A program made the position numbers and the translations under genes. Below the pieces are notes generated by a model that did not search any database, was not told the origin of the DNA, and saw nothing but the letters and a program-made list of their open reading frames with translations. 64,000 nucleotides of DNA from Novosphingobium beihaiense (GTDB lineage Bacteria; Pseudomonadota; Alphaproteobacteria; Sphingomonadales; Sphingomonadaceae), in contig NZ_JALHLG010000020.1 of NCBI RefSeq assembly GCF_022832375.1, positions 1 to 64,000 on the forward strand. Direction: 5' to 3'. This document shows positions 26,120 through 35,039 of this stretch, one piece after another. Within the stretch, counting starts at the first letter, position 1. Each line of letters begins with the position of its first letter.

Positions 26120-26766
26120 GCCGCCTTGAGCAGCTCTACATAGTGCTGCTGGGAGATTTCCTGCGCCCCCATAGAGGCCAGGTGCGGTGTCATGAACTGG
26201 CAGTCGAGCAGAACCGCTCCACCCCGGCGCAATGCCGCGACCAGCCACGCCAGCGCCGCTTTCGATGAGTCGGGCACGCGGCTGAACATGCTCTCGCCGC
26301 AGAACACCCGGTCGAAGCCGACGCCGTAGAGGCCGCCCACAAGCTGCCTGCCGCTGCCGTCCGGCGCGTCCTGCCAGCACTCGATGGAATGCGCGTTGCC
26401 CAGCCTGTGCAGGTTTTCGTAGCTCGCCTGAATGCGCAGGCTGATCCAGCTGCGGCTGCCGTCATCATCCTCATCACCGGCGCCGTCCTCTTCTTCTCCC
26501 GCTTGCGGGTCGCGCGGCGCTGCGCAGGCTTCCATCACCGCGCTGAAGGCGGTGTTGCAGGTGATGGTGAAGCGGCCGCGCCGCAGGGTGCGGGCCAGCG
26601 AGCGTGACAGATGAAACCCGTCCAGCGGCAGAATCGCGCGCAGGCGCGGCTCCACCCAGAAGATGTCCGGGTCGTCGCGGCTGTCCGCCATCGGGAAGAT
26701 TCCGCTGCGATAGGCGAGCATAAGCAGATCGGGATCGATCATGTCCGGGCGGCTAGGAGCGTGCAT
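25978..26766 (-). CDS. aat: Leucyl/phenylalanyl-tRNA-protein transferase
   Basis: The 262-residue enzyme has the family motifs YRSGIFPM, FWVEPRLRAILPLDGFH, YENLHRLGNAHSIECW, GGLYGVGFDRVFCGESMFSR and LLDCQFMTPHLASMGA. It adds Leu or Phe to N-terminal Arg/Lys to mark proteins for ClpAP degradation. A strongly acidic insertion (EEEDGAGDEDDDGS) interrupts the usual catalytic-domain loop. ATG at 26766 has a GATGAG upstream; an internal ATG at 26742 is possible. It overlaps the DUF2155 gene by 142 bases. Confidence 0.93.
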   Translation of the reverse strand: MHAPSRPDMIDPDLLMLAYRSGIFPMADSRDDPDIFWVEPRLRAILPLDGFHLSRSLARTLRRGRFTITCNTAFSAVMEACAAPRDPQAGEEEDGAGDEDDDGSRSWISLRIQASYENLHRLGNAHSIECWQDAPDGSGRQLVGGLYGVGFDRVFCGESMFSRVPDSSKAALAWLVAALRRGGAVLLDCQFMTPHLASMGAQEISQQHYVELLKAAQSAPLPGAGEVLALPDAFAALLEDVEAAGLASSPGKLIAQDLTQTS

Positions 26767-26860
26767 GGTCTCATCGATAGCAAAAGCAGGGCTCTGCGAA
26801 TATCTTGTTGACGCGCACTTGTAATCCTCCGCGTCTGCCTCTAGAGGCACCGGCGCCCAC

Positions 26861-26936
26861 AGGAGTGTAGCTCAGTTGGTAGAGCATCGGTCTCCAAAAC
26901 CGAGGGCCGCGGGTTCGAATCCTGCCACTCCTGCCA
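26861..26936 (+). tRNA. tRNA-Trp (anticodon CCA)
   Basis: A 76-nt cloverleaf: acceptor AGGAGTG with CACTCCT, D arm GCTC...GAGC, anticodon stem TCGGT/ACCGA with loop CTCCAAA (anticodon CCA at 26894-26896), T arm with GGTTCGAATCC, and an encoded GCCA end. The T-loop and discriminator agree with a bacterial tRNA-Trp. Confidence 0.97.
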
Positions 26937-27152
26937 GTCTCTCCCGAAATTCACGCCGCCCAGGCATGTCCGGCGGGCGAATCGCGGTCCGGGAAGGACC
27001 GGATTTGCGGCTGTCCGGCAACCCTTGTAGCCTGCGCATCGCTTGCCAGACGCTCGCAGGGCGGCCAAGGCAGCGGTGTTCCGGCGATTCGCGCAAGAAC
27101 GGCGCGATGGTCCGGTCCGGCTGCGGCGTAACGAGGAAAGACTAGGTCGTAC

Positions 27153-28673
27153 ATGCACGGAACGGCGCAGCCCGAGGCAAGTGGAACCGGCGAAACCGGC
27201 GAAGCCTACCGCAAGAAACGGGACGGGGCCTTCTGGCTGGGCCTGTTCCTATCGATTCTCGCGTCCCTGCCCGTGATCGTGGCCTGGGCGCCGCAGATGA
27301 CGGACTATCCCTCGCACCTTGCCGGGTTCAAGGTCCTGCTCGATCACGGCAGCGATCCTTGGCTTACCTATTACTTCCTGTTCAAATGGGAATGGACCGG
27401 CAACCTCGGCGCGGAGCTGCTGATGGTGCCGCTGGCGCCTATTTTCGGGCTGGAGCAGGCCGGACGGCTGATTGTTGCGGCTATCCCGTTCCTCACCGGG
27501 CTGTCGATCATGGCGGTGGCCTGGAGCTTGCGCAAGCGCATCGGCGTCGGCGCGATCCTCGCCTTCGCGATGATCTGGTCGCCATCGTTCCTGATGGGCT
27601 TTCTCAACTATTCGCTGTCGCTGGCGATGGCGCTGTTTGCTTTCGCGCTGTGGGTGCGGATGGAGCGGTCTGCCTGGCGCCACGTCGTCTTCGTGCCGAT
27701 GGCCTTCGTGGTGTGGCTCTGCCACGTCTCGGGCTGGGGCATCATGGGCGTGCTGGTGTTCGGCTATGAATGGACCAAGCGCCGCAGCTGGCTGGACTGG
27801 ATTCCCTTCACCAAGCCCTGGCCGCTGATCTTCCCGCTGGTGCCGATGCTGGCGGGGATGGGGGCCAATTCCAAGGTGTCCTACGGGCGCTGGGGGGTGC
27901 TCGAATACAAGTGGGCGATCCTCTACAAGGCGATGCGCAGTTACGATCAGGTGTTCGACATCGCCAGCCTGTGCGTGGTGCTGGCGGTGATTGCCTTTGC
28001 GCTGTTTTCGAAACGTTTCGACATGCGGGTGGGGTGGGCGGCGCTGCTGCTGCTGATCCTGACGCTGATCGTGCCGCGCCAGATTTTCGGCGGAGACTAT
28101 GCCGATTACCGCCTCAGCACTGCGGCGCTGCTGGTGGCCTGCCTCGCTATCGACTGGCCGGTGCCGCGCTGGGGCATGGCGCTGGCGGGGCTGCTGTTCA
28201 CCTCGCGAATCGCCGTGACCACGGTGGTCTGGTATCAGGACGCGCAGACCGCGAGCCAGATGATCAAGGCCATGGACTATGTGCCCGAAGGGGCACGGGT
28301 CGCCACGGCTGTGGCCATTCCGCGCCGCCAGTGGAAGTTCGGGCCGTTCGAACACTTCGGCAGCTACGCCGTGGTCCGGCGCAGTGCGATGGAGAATTCG
28401 AACTTCGCGCTGCCCGATGTGCACATGCTGGCGATGCGAGAGACACGCTACCGTTTCAACGATCCGACCCAGCGCATCCTGTTCTCCAGCAATCAGCGCA
28501 TCGACCTCCGGAAATTCAAGCCCGCGCGCCACGCGGATTACCTGTGGTTCATCGGCGACGTGCATCCCGTTGCGGTGCCGGACGGGGCGCGAATCGTGTT
28601 CAGCACGCCCAACTCGTTCCTTGCGCGCCTGCCCGATGCGGTGGACCTTGCAAATCCTGCAGACGGACGCTAA
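27153..28673 (+). CDS. Polytopic membrane protein, GT-C-like, function unknown
   Basis: The 506-residue protein has about ten hydrophobic helices after a short polar N-terminus, with an early periplasmic loop QMTDYPSHLAG containing an Asp-x-Pro pattern reminiscent of GT-C glycosyltransferases. A C-terminal soluble portion of about 110 residues follows. I do not recognise a specific family. It separates tRNA-Trp from secE, which are usually adjacent, so it may be a later insertion. Codon use is the same as neighbours. Confidence 0.7.
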   Translation: MHGTAQPEASGTGETGEAYRKKRDGAFWLGLFLSILASLPVIVAWAPQMTDYPSHLAGFKVLLDHGSDPWLTYYFLFKWEWTGNLGAELLMVPLAPIFGLEQAGRLIVAAIPFLTGLSIMAVAWSLRKRIGVGAILAFAMIWSPSFLMGFLNYSLSLAMALFAFALWVRMERSAWRHVVFVPMAFVVWLCHVSGWGIMGVLVFGYEWTKRRSWLDWIPFTKPWPLIFPLVPMLAGMGANSKVSYGRWGVLEYKWAILYKAMRSYDQVFDIASLCVVLAVIAFALFSKRFDMRVGWAALLLLILTLIVPRQIFGGDYADYRLSTAALLVACLAIDWPVPRWGMALAGLLFTSRIAVTTVVWYQDAQTASQMIKAMDYVPEGARVATAVAIPRRQWKFGPFEHFGSYAVVRRSAMENSNFALPDVHMLAMRETRYRFNDPTQRILFSSNQRIDLRKFKPARHADYLWFIGDVHPVAVPDGARIVFSTPNSFLARLPDAVDLANPADGR

Positions 28674-28809
28674 ATCCCCGTTCTCTTCCGACATGAGGAT
28701 CTGATTTGCCCCTCCCGGCCCCGGCCGGGGCGGCGATGTCCCCTAGGCGGAAGCGACGAGACATTTTTTGCTCAGGCAATCACGCAAGAGATACGAGAGC
28801 GACGGAACA

Positions 28810-29004
28810 ATGGCGAAGATCAATCCCGGCGAATTCATGCGCCAGGTCCAGTCGGAAGCACGCAAGATCTACTGGCCCTCGCGCCAGGAAACGGTGACCA
28901 CCGCGATCTTCGTGGGCATCATGACAGTGCTGCTGGCCGTGTTCTTCCTTGGTATCGACGCGCTGTTCGGCTGGATCGTCAGCTCGCTGCTGTCGCTGCT
29001 GTGA
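28810..29004 (+). CDS. secE: Preprotein translocase subunit SecE
   Basis: The 64-residue protein has the amphipathic FMRQVQSEARKIYWPSRQET helix and a single membrane span (AIFVGIMTVLLAVFFLGI), the short alphaproteobacterial form of SecE, which clamps SecY in the translocon. It is followed 34 bases later by nusG, the normal order. Confidence 0.97.
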   Translation: MAKINPGEFMRQVQSEARKIYWPSRQETVTTAIFVGIMTVLLAVFFLGIDALFGWIVSSLLSLL

Positions 29005-29038
29005 TCGCCTGAACCCGATAGAGACTGAAGAGAGAACC

Positions 29039-29575
29039 ATGGCCCGCTGGTACATCATCCACGCCTATTCCGGCTTCGAGAACAAGGTGAAGGAAGCGAT
29101 CCTGTCCGAAGCCGAGCGGATGGGGCTGTCGCAGCTTGTCGAGGACGTGCAGGTGCCGTCCGAGACCATCACCGAAGTGAAGCGCGGCAAGAAGGTGCAG
29201 GTCGAGCGCAAGACCATGCCCGGCTACGTGCTCGCCAAGCTGGCGATGAACGACGACATCTACCACCTGGTGAAGAACACGCCGAAGGTGACGGGCTTCC
29301 TGGGCGCCAGCGGCAAGCCGCAGGCGATCAGCGAATCGGAAGCCGCGCGTTACTTCGGCGCTGCCGAAGCCGCTGCCGCCGCGCCGCGCCAGCAGGTCAG
29401 CATCGATTACGAGATCGGCGATTCGGTCAAGGTGCTGGACGGCCCGTTCGCCAGCTTCAACGGCATTGTCGAGGAACTCGATTTCGACAAGAACCGCGTC
29501 AAGGTTTCGGTTTCGATCTTCGGCCGCGCGACGCCGGTCGAGCTCGATTTCGAGCACGTCGAACTCAGCAAGTAA
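29039..29575 (+). CDS. nusG: Transcription termination/antitermination factor NusG
   Basis: The 178-residue protein has the NGN domain (WYIIHAYSGFENKVKEAI, KKVQVERKTMPGYVLAK, TGFLGASGKP) and a C-terminal KOW domain (GDSVKVLDGPFASFNGIVEELD, VSIFGRATPVELDF). NusG couples RNA polymerase to Rho and to the leading ribosome. The usual rplK does not follow directly; it is 2.6 kb downstream. Confidence 0.98.
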   Translation: MARWYIIHAYSGFENKVKEAILSEAERMGLSQLVEDVQVPSETITEVKRGKKVQVERKTMPGYVLAKLAMNDDIYHLVKNTPKVTGFLGASGKPQAISESEAARYFGAAEAAAAAPRQQVSIDYEIGDSVKVLDGPFASFNGIVEELDFDKNRVKVSVSIFGRATPVELDFEHVELSK

Positions 29576-29582
29576 GACATAT

Positions 29583-29618
29583 CTGCAGCGCCGTGCCGCT
29601 CAGGGCGCGGCGCTGCAG
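29583..29618. terminator. Hairpin between nusG and the GNAT gene
   Basis: An 11-bp perfect stem CTGCAGCGCCG/CGGCGCTGCAG (29583-29593 with 29608-29618) immediately follows nusG and overlaps the 3' end of the convergent GNAT gene. No T-run follows, so termination strength is uncertain. Confidence 0.5.
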
Positions 29619-30301
29619 ACTGTCACCAGTACACGGGCACGCTCGGTAAAGCCGAGCCGCTGGTAGAGCCCGATCGCGGCTTCGTTGTCCGCATAGGCGT
29701 GCAAAAACGGCACGCGCCCCTCCTCCAGAATCTGCCTCAAGACCACGCGCATCAGCCGCCGCGCCAGCCCGCGTCCGCGCGCCTGCGGGTGTGTGCACAC
29801 CGCGCTGACTTCGGTATGGCCGGACGGGCGCGTGCGCTGCCCGGCCATCGCGGCGAGCCGGCCGCCGTCGAATATGCCCCAGAACCGGCCCAGATCCGCC
29901 GTGCGCGCGGCAAAGGGGCCGGGTTCGGTCAGCAGCGCCAGATCCATCATCTCTGGATAGTGTTCCGGTCCCAGCACGGCGATGTCCGGATCGGGCGTGG
30001 CCGGAGGCAGCGCGCCGCCGGTATAGGCCATCTGCACGCATTCGGCCTGTTTCTCGACCAGGATGCCCATGTCCCCGGCCCGCGCGGGCAGCGGATCGCC
30101 CGGCTGGAGCAGGGCCAGCGTGCCATAAGCGCGGATAAGCGCCGCAAGATCGGCAAGGCTCTCCGCGGACCTGTCGGCCATGCCCGCCAGCGGGCCGATA
30201 TCGGTATGGAACCTCCGTGCCTTTCCTGTGCCGAGTGCAAAGCGCGCCTGTTCGCCCGTCAGCGCGTGCCATATGGCGTTATCGAGTGGATGATCGCTCA
30301 T
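29600..30301 (-). CDS. GNAT-family N-acetyltransferase
   Basis: The 233-residue protein has a C-terminal GNAT (FR47-like) domain: AVCTHPQARGRGLARRLMR is the acetyl-CoA pyrophosphate-binding motif A (Q/R-x-x-G-x-A), then ADNEAAIGLYQRLGF. The N-terminal half is not recognised. The start ATG at 30301 overlaps the stop of the MarR gene (ATGA), so the two are an operon. Substrate unknown; a detoxification role is typical of MarR-GNAT pairs. Confidence 0.85.
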   Translation of the reverse strand: MSDHPLDNAIWHALTGEQARFALGTGKARRFHTDIGPLAGMADRSAESLADLAALIRAYGTLALLQPGDPLPARAGDMGILVEKQAECVQMAYTGGALPPATPDPDIAVLGPEHYPEMMDLALLTEPGPFAARTADLGRFWGIFDGGRLAAMAGQRTRPSGHTEVSAVCTHPQARGRGLARRLMRVVLRQILEEGRVPFLHAYADNEAAIGLYQRLGFTERARVLVTVCSAAP

Positions 30302-30807
30302 GCCCCGGCCTTTCCGGCCCGGCGGGCCAGCAAGCGCTGGCCGAACGGGGCCTGCGCCAGAGCGGTGTCGAGCCTTGCAAGGCAGCCGAGCAGATCGCCG
30401 GGCGGGCCCGCGCAAAGCTCGGCCACGGTTTCCTCCACCAGCGGAAAGATGTGCCGTTCCGCATGATCGAGCAGCTTGCGCCCCTGCGCGGACAGGCGGA
30501 ATGTGCGCTGGCGCTGGTCGCCGGTGTCTCCGGCCGTCTCGACAAGACCGTCGTTCACAAGCTTGCCGACGCTGCGCGTGATTCCCGGCTGGCTGAGATC
30601 GAGCCGCCGGGCAAGCGCGCCCACTGTCGCCGGGCCTTCCGCCAACGCGGAAAGGATCGGAAATTGCGCCGTCTGCACCGTCAGGCCTTCCTGCTTAGCC
30701 AGTTCCGCTACACCTGCCTGAAGGCGTTCGCCCAGGCGGCGGAACCGGCTTCCCAGGCACATGTATCCCAGTTCGCTGATCAGATCCTGCTGCATTGCCT
30801 GCTCCAT
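30298..30807 (-). CDS. MarR-family transcriptional regulator
   Basis: The 169-residue protein has the MarR winged helix: TAQFPILSALAEG, VGALARRLDLSQPGITRSVGKLV, then the DTGDQRQRTFRLSAQG wing. It probably represses its own operon with the GNAT gene; a palindrome overlapping its start codon is a likely operator. Confidence 0.9.
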   Translation of the reverse strand: MEQAMQQDLISELGYMCLGSRFRRLGERLQAGVAELAKQEGLTVQTAQFPILSALAEGPATVGALARRLDLSQPGITRSVGKLVNDGLVETAGDTGDQRQRTFRLSAQGRKLLDHAERHIFPLVEETVAELCAGPPGDLLGCLARLDTALAQAPFGQRLLARRAGKAGA

Positions 30808-30822
30808 ATCATAGCGTGATAT
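30806..30822. promoter_or_regulatory. Palindromic operator at the MarR gene start
   Basis: ATATCA-TAGCG-TGATAT, a perfect 6-5-6 palindrome, overlaps the MarR start codon (30805-30807). This is the expected size and placement for an autoregulatory MarR operator. Confidence 0.55.
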
Positions 30823-30938
30823 ATAACAAGCTATGCCTATGAAGTAAACGCGATGCGGCGTCCGCGGTGGCAGGCCGGTTGCACGATCTTAACCATTCCC
30901 CGCCATCTTCGCGGCACCGCAGAAGGCAGACCCGATCG

Positions 30939-31982
30939 ATGCACAGCCCCGTCAAACGTCTGGAGCGCCTGGATGGCCTGCGCGGGCTGGCGGCTTGCGG
31001 CGTGGCGTTTCTCTATCATCCCCAGTCGCTGTTCACCGCTTCGGCACTGGCGGGGGCACCGCGCCCGCTGCTGTGGTTTCAGGACTGGGGCTGGACGATG
31101 GTGGACTTGTTCTTCCTGATCTCGGGCTATGTCTTCGCGCATGTCTATCTGCAGGGCGAGGGGCTGACGCGCGAAAAGCTCGGCGGCTTTGCCGTGGCGC
31201 GCGTGGCCCGGCTCTATCCGCTGCATCTGGCGGCGCTGCTGCTCTGCGCCGCGCTGTTCTGGGCGGTTCCGGCCAACACTCTGACCGCATTCGCGGCGAA
31301 CATGCTGATGCTGCAGGCTTTCGTGCAACCGGTGGGGCACACGTTCAACGGACCGTCGTGGTCGATCTCGGTGGAGGTGGTCTGTTACGTGCTGTTCGCG
31401 CTGGGCGCGACGGGCGGACGCCGCACGTTGCGCTGGGTGACGGCGCTGGCGATTGTCGGGGCATTGGCCCACTTCATCCTGCAGGGGCGCCCCGGAGGGC
31501 CATGGGTCGGCGACGGCCTGCCGCGCGGATTGGCGGGTTTTTTCCTGGGGCAGGTGCTCTGGCGCATGCGCGGGCGGCTGGCGGGCACGCCGGTGCTGCT
31601 GCTGGTCTGTATCTTCCTGTTCGGGCTGCTGCTCGACATGGGCGGGATGAGCCCGCTTCTGCCGCTGTGTCTCTGTGCCTGGCCCGCGCTGCTGCTGCTG
31701 GCGCTGCGGGCGCCGTGGATGGGCAGTGCGCCAATGCGCTGGCTGGGCGAGCGCAGCTACACGATCTACCTCGTCCATGCGCCGCTGCTCATGCTGGTGG
31801 AGCGCTGGTGGGTGCCTGCGGATAGCGGCATGGCTGCAGTCTGGGCGGTGACGGCCGGTTTCGCTGCCGCCGTGCTGCTGCTTTCGGACTTGTGCTACCG
31901 CTTTTTCGAGATGCCTGCACGCCGCGCGATCCGGGCGGCGTGGGACCGTTATGCGCGGATAGCAGCGCCGCGCGCGGCATAA
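30939..31982 (+). CDS. Acyltransferase 3 family (OafA/YrhL-type) membrane protein
   Basis: The 347-residue polytopic protein opens with RLERLDGLRGLAACGVAFLYH, the N-terminal catalytic-His region of acyltransferase 3 proteins, then WTMVDLFFLISGYVFA and a LYPLHLAALL helix, and ends with ERSYTIYLVHAPLL. These enzymes O-acylate cell-surface polysaccharides or exported metabolites. No polysaccharide cluster is adjacent. Confidence 0.88.
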   Translation: MHSPVKRLERLDGLRGLAACGVAFLYHPQSLFTASALAGAPRPLLWFQDWGWTMVDLFFLISGYVFAHVYLQGEGLTREKLGGFAVARVARLYPLHLAALLLCAALFWAVPANTLTAFAANMLMLQAFVQPVGHTFNGPSWSISVEVVCYVLFALGATGGRRTLRWVTALAIVGALAHFILQGRPGGPWVGDGLPRGLAGFFLGQVLWRMRGRLAGTPVLLLVCIFLFGLLLDMGGMSPLLPLCLCAWPALLLLALRAPWMGSAPMRWLGERSYTIYLVHAPLLMLVERWWVPADSGMAAVWAVTAGFAAAVLLLSDLCYRFFEMPARRAIRAAWDRYARIAAPRAA

Positions 31983-32105
31983 CGCTTTCCTTTTCTCCCG
32001 ATTTCGGTTAGGGGCGCGCCCTTCGGACGGGTCTCATCGGATTCGATGGTCCGTGCGATTCTCGCGCGGGAGGGCGTTTTGCGCCTGTCAGACCGCTTAA
32101 CATGA

Positions 32106-32125
32106 GCGCGCCGCCCGCGGCGCGC
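32106..32125 (+). promoter_or_regulatory. Leader hairpin ahead of rplK
   Basis: An 8-bp GC stem GCGCGCCG/CGGCGCGC with a CCCG loop ends about 13 bases before the rplK Shine-Dalgarno (AAAGGAGG). It may be an L11-operon leader element, but translational autoregulation by L1 normally uses a different structure, so this is tentative. Confidence 0.35.
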
Positions 32126-32148
32126 GACAGTGTGAAAGGAGGCCTCTC

Positions 32149-32580
32149 ATGGCCAAGAAAATTGAAGGCTATATCAAGCTGCAGGTGCCTGCCGGCGCAG
32201 CCAACCCTTCGCCGCCGATCGGCCCGGCGCTGGGTCAGCGCGGCGTGAACATCATGGAATTCTGCAAGGCGTTCAATGCCGCCACGCAGGAGATGGAAAA
32301 GGGCATGCCGATCCCGACCATCATCACGGTCTATGCGGATCGCAGCTTCACCTTCGTCACCAAGACTCCGCCCGCCACCTTCCTCATCAAGAAGGCTGCA
32401 AACCTCAAGTCCGGCTCGAAGGAGCCCGGCAAGGTTTCGGCCGGCAAGATCGCCCGCTCCAAGCTGAGCGAGATTGCCGAGATGAAGATGAAGGATCTCA
32501 ACGCCAACGATATCGAGGCTGCGACCAAGATCATCGAAGGTTCGGCCCGTGCGATGGGCCTCGAAGTGACGGAGGGCTGA
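32149..32580 (+). CDS. rplK: 50S ribosomal protein L11
   Basis: The 143-residue protein is an L11 by [38 protein letters not shown] and the [12 protein letters not shown] segment. It binds 23S rRNA at the GTPase-associated centre. The Shine-Dalgarno AAAGGAGG is strong. Four bases separate it from rplA. Confidence 0.99.
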   Translation: MAKKIEGYIKLQVPAGAANPSPPIGPALGQRGVNIMEFCKAFNAATQEMEKGMPIPTIITVYADRSFTFVTKTPPATFLIKKAANLKSGSKEPGKVSAGKIARSKLSEIAEMKMKDLNANDIEAATKIIEGSARAMGLEVTEG

Positions 32581-32584
32581 TCCG

Positions 32585-33286
32585 ATGGCAAAGCTGACCA
32601 AGAAGCAGAAGTCGCTGACCGAAAAGCTGGGCGACAACCAGCAGCTCTATGCCGTGGGCGATGCCCTCGCGCTGCTGCGTGACCTCAAGACCACCAAGTT
32701 CGACGAGACCGTCGAAGTCGCGATGAACCTGGGCGTCGATCCGCGCCACGCAGACCAGATGGTCCGCGGCATGGTGTCGCTCCCGGCCGGCACTGGCAAG
32801 ACCGTCAAGGTCGCCGTGTTCGCCAAGGGTGACAAGGCCGAGGTCGCTCTCGCCGCCGGTGCCGACAAGGTGGGCGCCGAGGACCTCATGGAAGACATGC
32901 AGGCCGGCAACCTCGATTACGACCGCGTGATCGCCACGCCCGACATGATGGGCGTCGTCGGCCGCCTCGGTAAGCTGCTGGGTCCCAAGGGCCTGATGCC
33001 GAACCCGAAGCTGGGCACCGTCACGCCGAACGTGGAACAGGCCGTGAAGGACGCCAAGGGCGGCCAGATCGAATTCCGCGTCGAAAAGCAGGGCATCATC
33101 CACGCCGGTATCGGCAAGATGTCGTTCTCGGACGCTGACCTGAAGACCAACTTCGACGCTTTCGTCGATGCGATCGTCAAGGCCAAGCCCTCGGGCGCCA
33201 AGGGCAAGTACGTCAAGAAGATTTCGCTGTCTTCGTCGATGGGCCCGGGCCTCAAGATCGACACGACGGACGTTGCCGGCGCCTGA
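32585..33286 (+). CDS. rplA: 50S ribosomal protein L1
   Basis: The 233-residue protein has the L1 signature ([46 protein letters not shown]). L1 sits at the ribosomal L1 stalk and often autoregulates its operon. An intrinsic terminator follows directly; rplJ and rplL do not follow as in the canonical operon. Confidence 0.99.
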   Translation: MAKLTKKQKSLTEKLGDNQQLYAVGDALALLRDLKTTKFDETVEVAMNLGVDPRHADQMVRGMVSLPAGTGKTVKVAVFAKGDKAEVALAAGADKVGAEDLMEDMQAGNLDYDRVIATPDMMGVVGRLGKLLGPKGLMPNPKLGTVTPNVEQAVKDAKGGQIEFRVEKQGIIHAGIGKMSFSDADLKTNFDAFVDAIVKAKPSGAKGKYVKKISLSSSMGPGLKIDTTDVAGA

Positions 33287-33310
33287 TCCTTTCAGGACCG
33301 AACGAACAGA

Positions 33311-33350
33311 AAAGGGCCGGCAGGGAAACCTTCCGGCCCTTTTTCTTTTT
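33311..33350 (+). terminator. Intrinsic terminator of the rplK-rplA operon
   Basis: A 10-bp stem AAAGGGCCGG (33311-33320) pairs with CCGGCCCTTT (33333-33342) and is followed by a T-rich tract to 33350. This is the clearest classical Rho-independent terminator on the plus strand of the window. Confidence 0.9.
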
Positions 33351-33399
33351 GACCAAAAGATCCTCCCCAGTCGCTTAGCAACAGGGAGGAGTGAGAATC

Positions 33400-34236
33400 T
33401 CATGCTTTGGCGGAGATCATCCAGCAGGCCGCATCGAAACGCACCTCGTCGCCCTGCACATAGGGCAGGTAGGCTTCGTGCACGGCGGCCGTGACCGTTT
33501 CGCGCAGGCTTTCGTCCATTTGCGGCATCAGCCGTGCCACCGGGCCCATGCGGGCTGCGTAAGTATGCAGCGCGGCTGCCGGAAAGGCACAGGCAGCGTT
33601 GCATTCCTCGATCACGATGTTCGACCAGCCGGATTGCGCCAGAAGATCCGCCACATAGTTCCGGTCCGCGAACGCGAACTGGCCGGTGGGCTTGTCCAGC
33701 TGCGCCACTTCGGGCGGGAGCAGGGGCAGGGCGGTTTCGCGCGCGACGGCCATGAACGGGTTTTCGCTGGCTGGCCGCCACGTCACCATGTGCAGCGGTG
33801 AATGCGCGGTGCAGGCGCTGCGCAAGTTGGCGAAAGCAGCCACGGGATCGGCGAAGAACATCACGCCGAAGCGCGAGACGATGGCCTCGAAACGCGCCTC
33901 GCCGAAGTCGTGGTTTTGCGCATCGGCTTCGATGAAGCGGGCGGGCGAGTCTTCGCGTGCCGCCCGTTCGCGCGCAGCGCCGAGCATGGCTGCGGAAATG
34001 TCGATGCCGGTGCAGCGGCCGCCGGGGCTCATCTGATCCTGAATATCGAAAGTTGTCGCGCCGGTGCCGCATCCGACATCGAGCACGCTGGCATCCGGCA
34101 TGTCTTCCAGTTGCCCGCACAGTGCCTGCGAGAAGGGCTTCAGCATAGCCTCCATCGCAGACTGGGCGGCGACCCAGCCATCGCCTGCTGTGGTGTTCCA
34201 GTCGGGGCGGAGGAGGTTTGCGGGGGCAGAAGTCAT
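33400..34236 (-). CDS. SAM-dependent class I methyltransferase
   Basis: The 278-residue protein has the Rossmann motif I VLDVGCGTGATTFDI, an acidic motif II GIDISAAMLGAA and motif III IVSRFGVMFFADP, matching ubiquinone/menaquinone-type C-methyltransferases in layout but with no specific assignment. The ATG at 34236 is chosen over 34275 because AAGGAC lies upstream. Convergent with rplA. Confidence 0.85.
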   Translation of the reverse strand: MTSAPANLLRPDWNTTAGDGWVAAQSAMEAMLKPFSQALCGQLEDMPDASVLDVGCGTGATTFDIQDQMSPGGRCTGIDISAAMLGAARERAAREDSPARFIEADAQNHDFGEARFEAIVSRFGVMFFADPVAAFANLRSACTAHSPLHMVTWRPASENPFMAVARETALPLLPPEVAQLDKPTGQFAFADRNYVADLLAQSGWSNIVIEECNAACAFPAAALHTYAARMGPVARLMPQMDESLRETVTAAVHEAYLPYVQGDEVRFDAACWMISAKA

Positions 34237-34435
34237 TGTCGTGGTGTCCTTTTGGCGAATCGTATTGACCGCCATTCTGCCACTTCAAGTGAACTTGAGG
34301 TCAAGTGCGAGGCTTCGGGATGTCGCAGGCGGTGAAGCGGTCCGGCGTGATGGCTGCCGGGAAGAGAAGGGGGAATGCCGCGTTCTCCAGGACTGCGGGC
34401 TTGCAAGGCGCCATCGGCGGCGTCAATCAGCCCGA

Positions 34436-34897
34436 ATGCGCATTGCTCTTTTCGAACCTGAAATTGCCGGAAACGTCGGCGCCATTCTGCGGCTGGGGGC
34501 CTGCCTGGGGGCGGCCGTGGACTTGATCGAACCGATGGGATTCGTATGGGATGACCGCCGCGTGCGCCGGGCGGCGATGGACTACATCGATCATGTGACG
34601 ATCACCCGGCACGCGGGCTTCGATGCGTTCAGGGCCACTGCCGGATCTGCGCGTCTGGTTCTGTTCACAACCAAGAGCAGCCAGTCGGCCTACGATTTCA
34701 GCTTCCGTGCCGATGACATCCTGCTGTTCGGAAAGGAAAGCGCAGGCGTGCCACCGGCCGTGGCCGACGCCTGCGATGCGCGGATCCGCATTCCCTTGCG
34801 TCCGCAAGTCCGTTCGCTGAATCTCGCAATGTCGGCAGCGCTCGCCCTTGGCGAAGCCCTGCGCCAGACCGGAACCCTGCCGGATTTGACCGCTTAG
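34436..34897 (+). CDS. trmL: tRNA (cytidine(34)-2'-O)-methyltransferase
   Basis: The 153-residue SpoU-class protein begins MRIALFEPEIAGNVGAILR and has FGKESAGVP and the knot-forming LRPQVRSLNLAMSAALALGE, the diagnostic motifs of TrmL, which methylates the wobble base of tRNA-Leu isoacceptors. No strong Shine-Dalgarno precedes the ATG, but the family N-terminus starts here. Confidence 0.93.
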   Translation: MRIALFEPEIAGNVGAILRLGACLGAAVDLIEPMGFVWDDRRVRRAAMDYIDHVTITRHAGFDAFRATAGSARLVLFTTKSSQSAYDFSFRADDILLFGKESAGVPPAVADACDARIRIPLRPQVRSLNLAMSAALALGEALRQTGTLPDLTA

Positions 34898-35039
34898 GCG
34901 GGGTGCAGGAAGCCGGGAGTTTTTCCTGCCCGGGCTCGATTCGCCATTCTGCGTGCAGCATCCGTTTACCTGTGCCCCATTTCCTTATATCAGCGTGCTG
35001 TACACCTGTTCAGCATAAGATACCGGGAGAAGGCATAAA

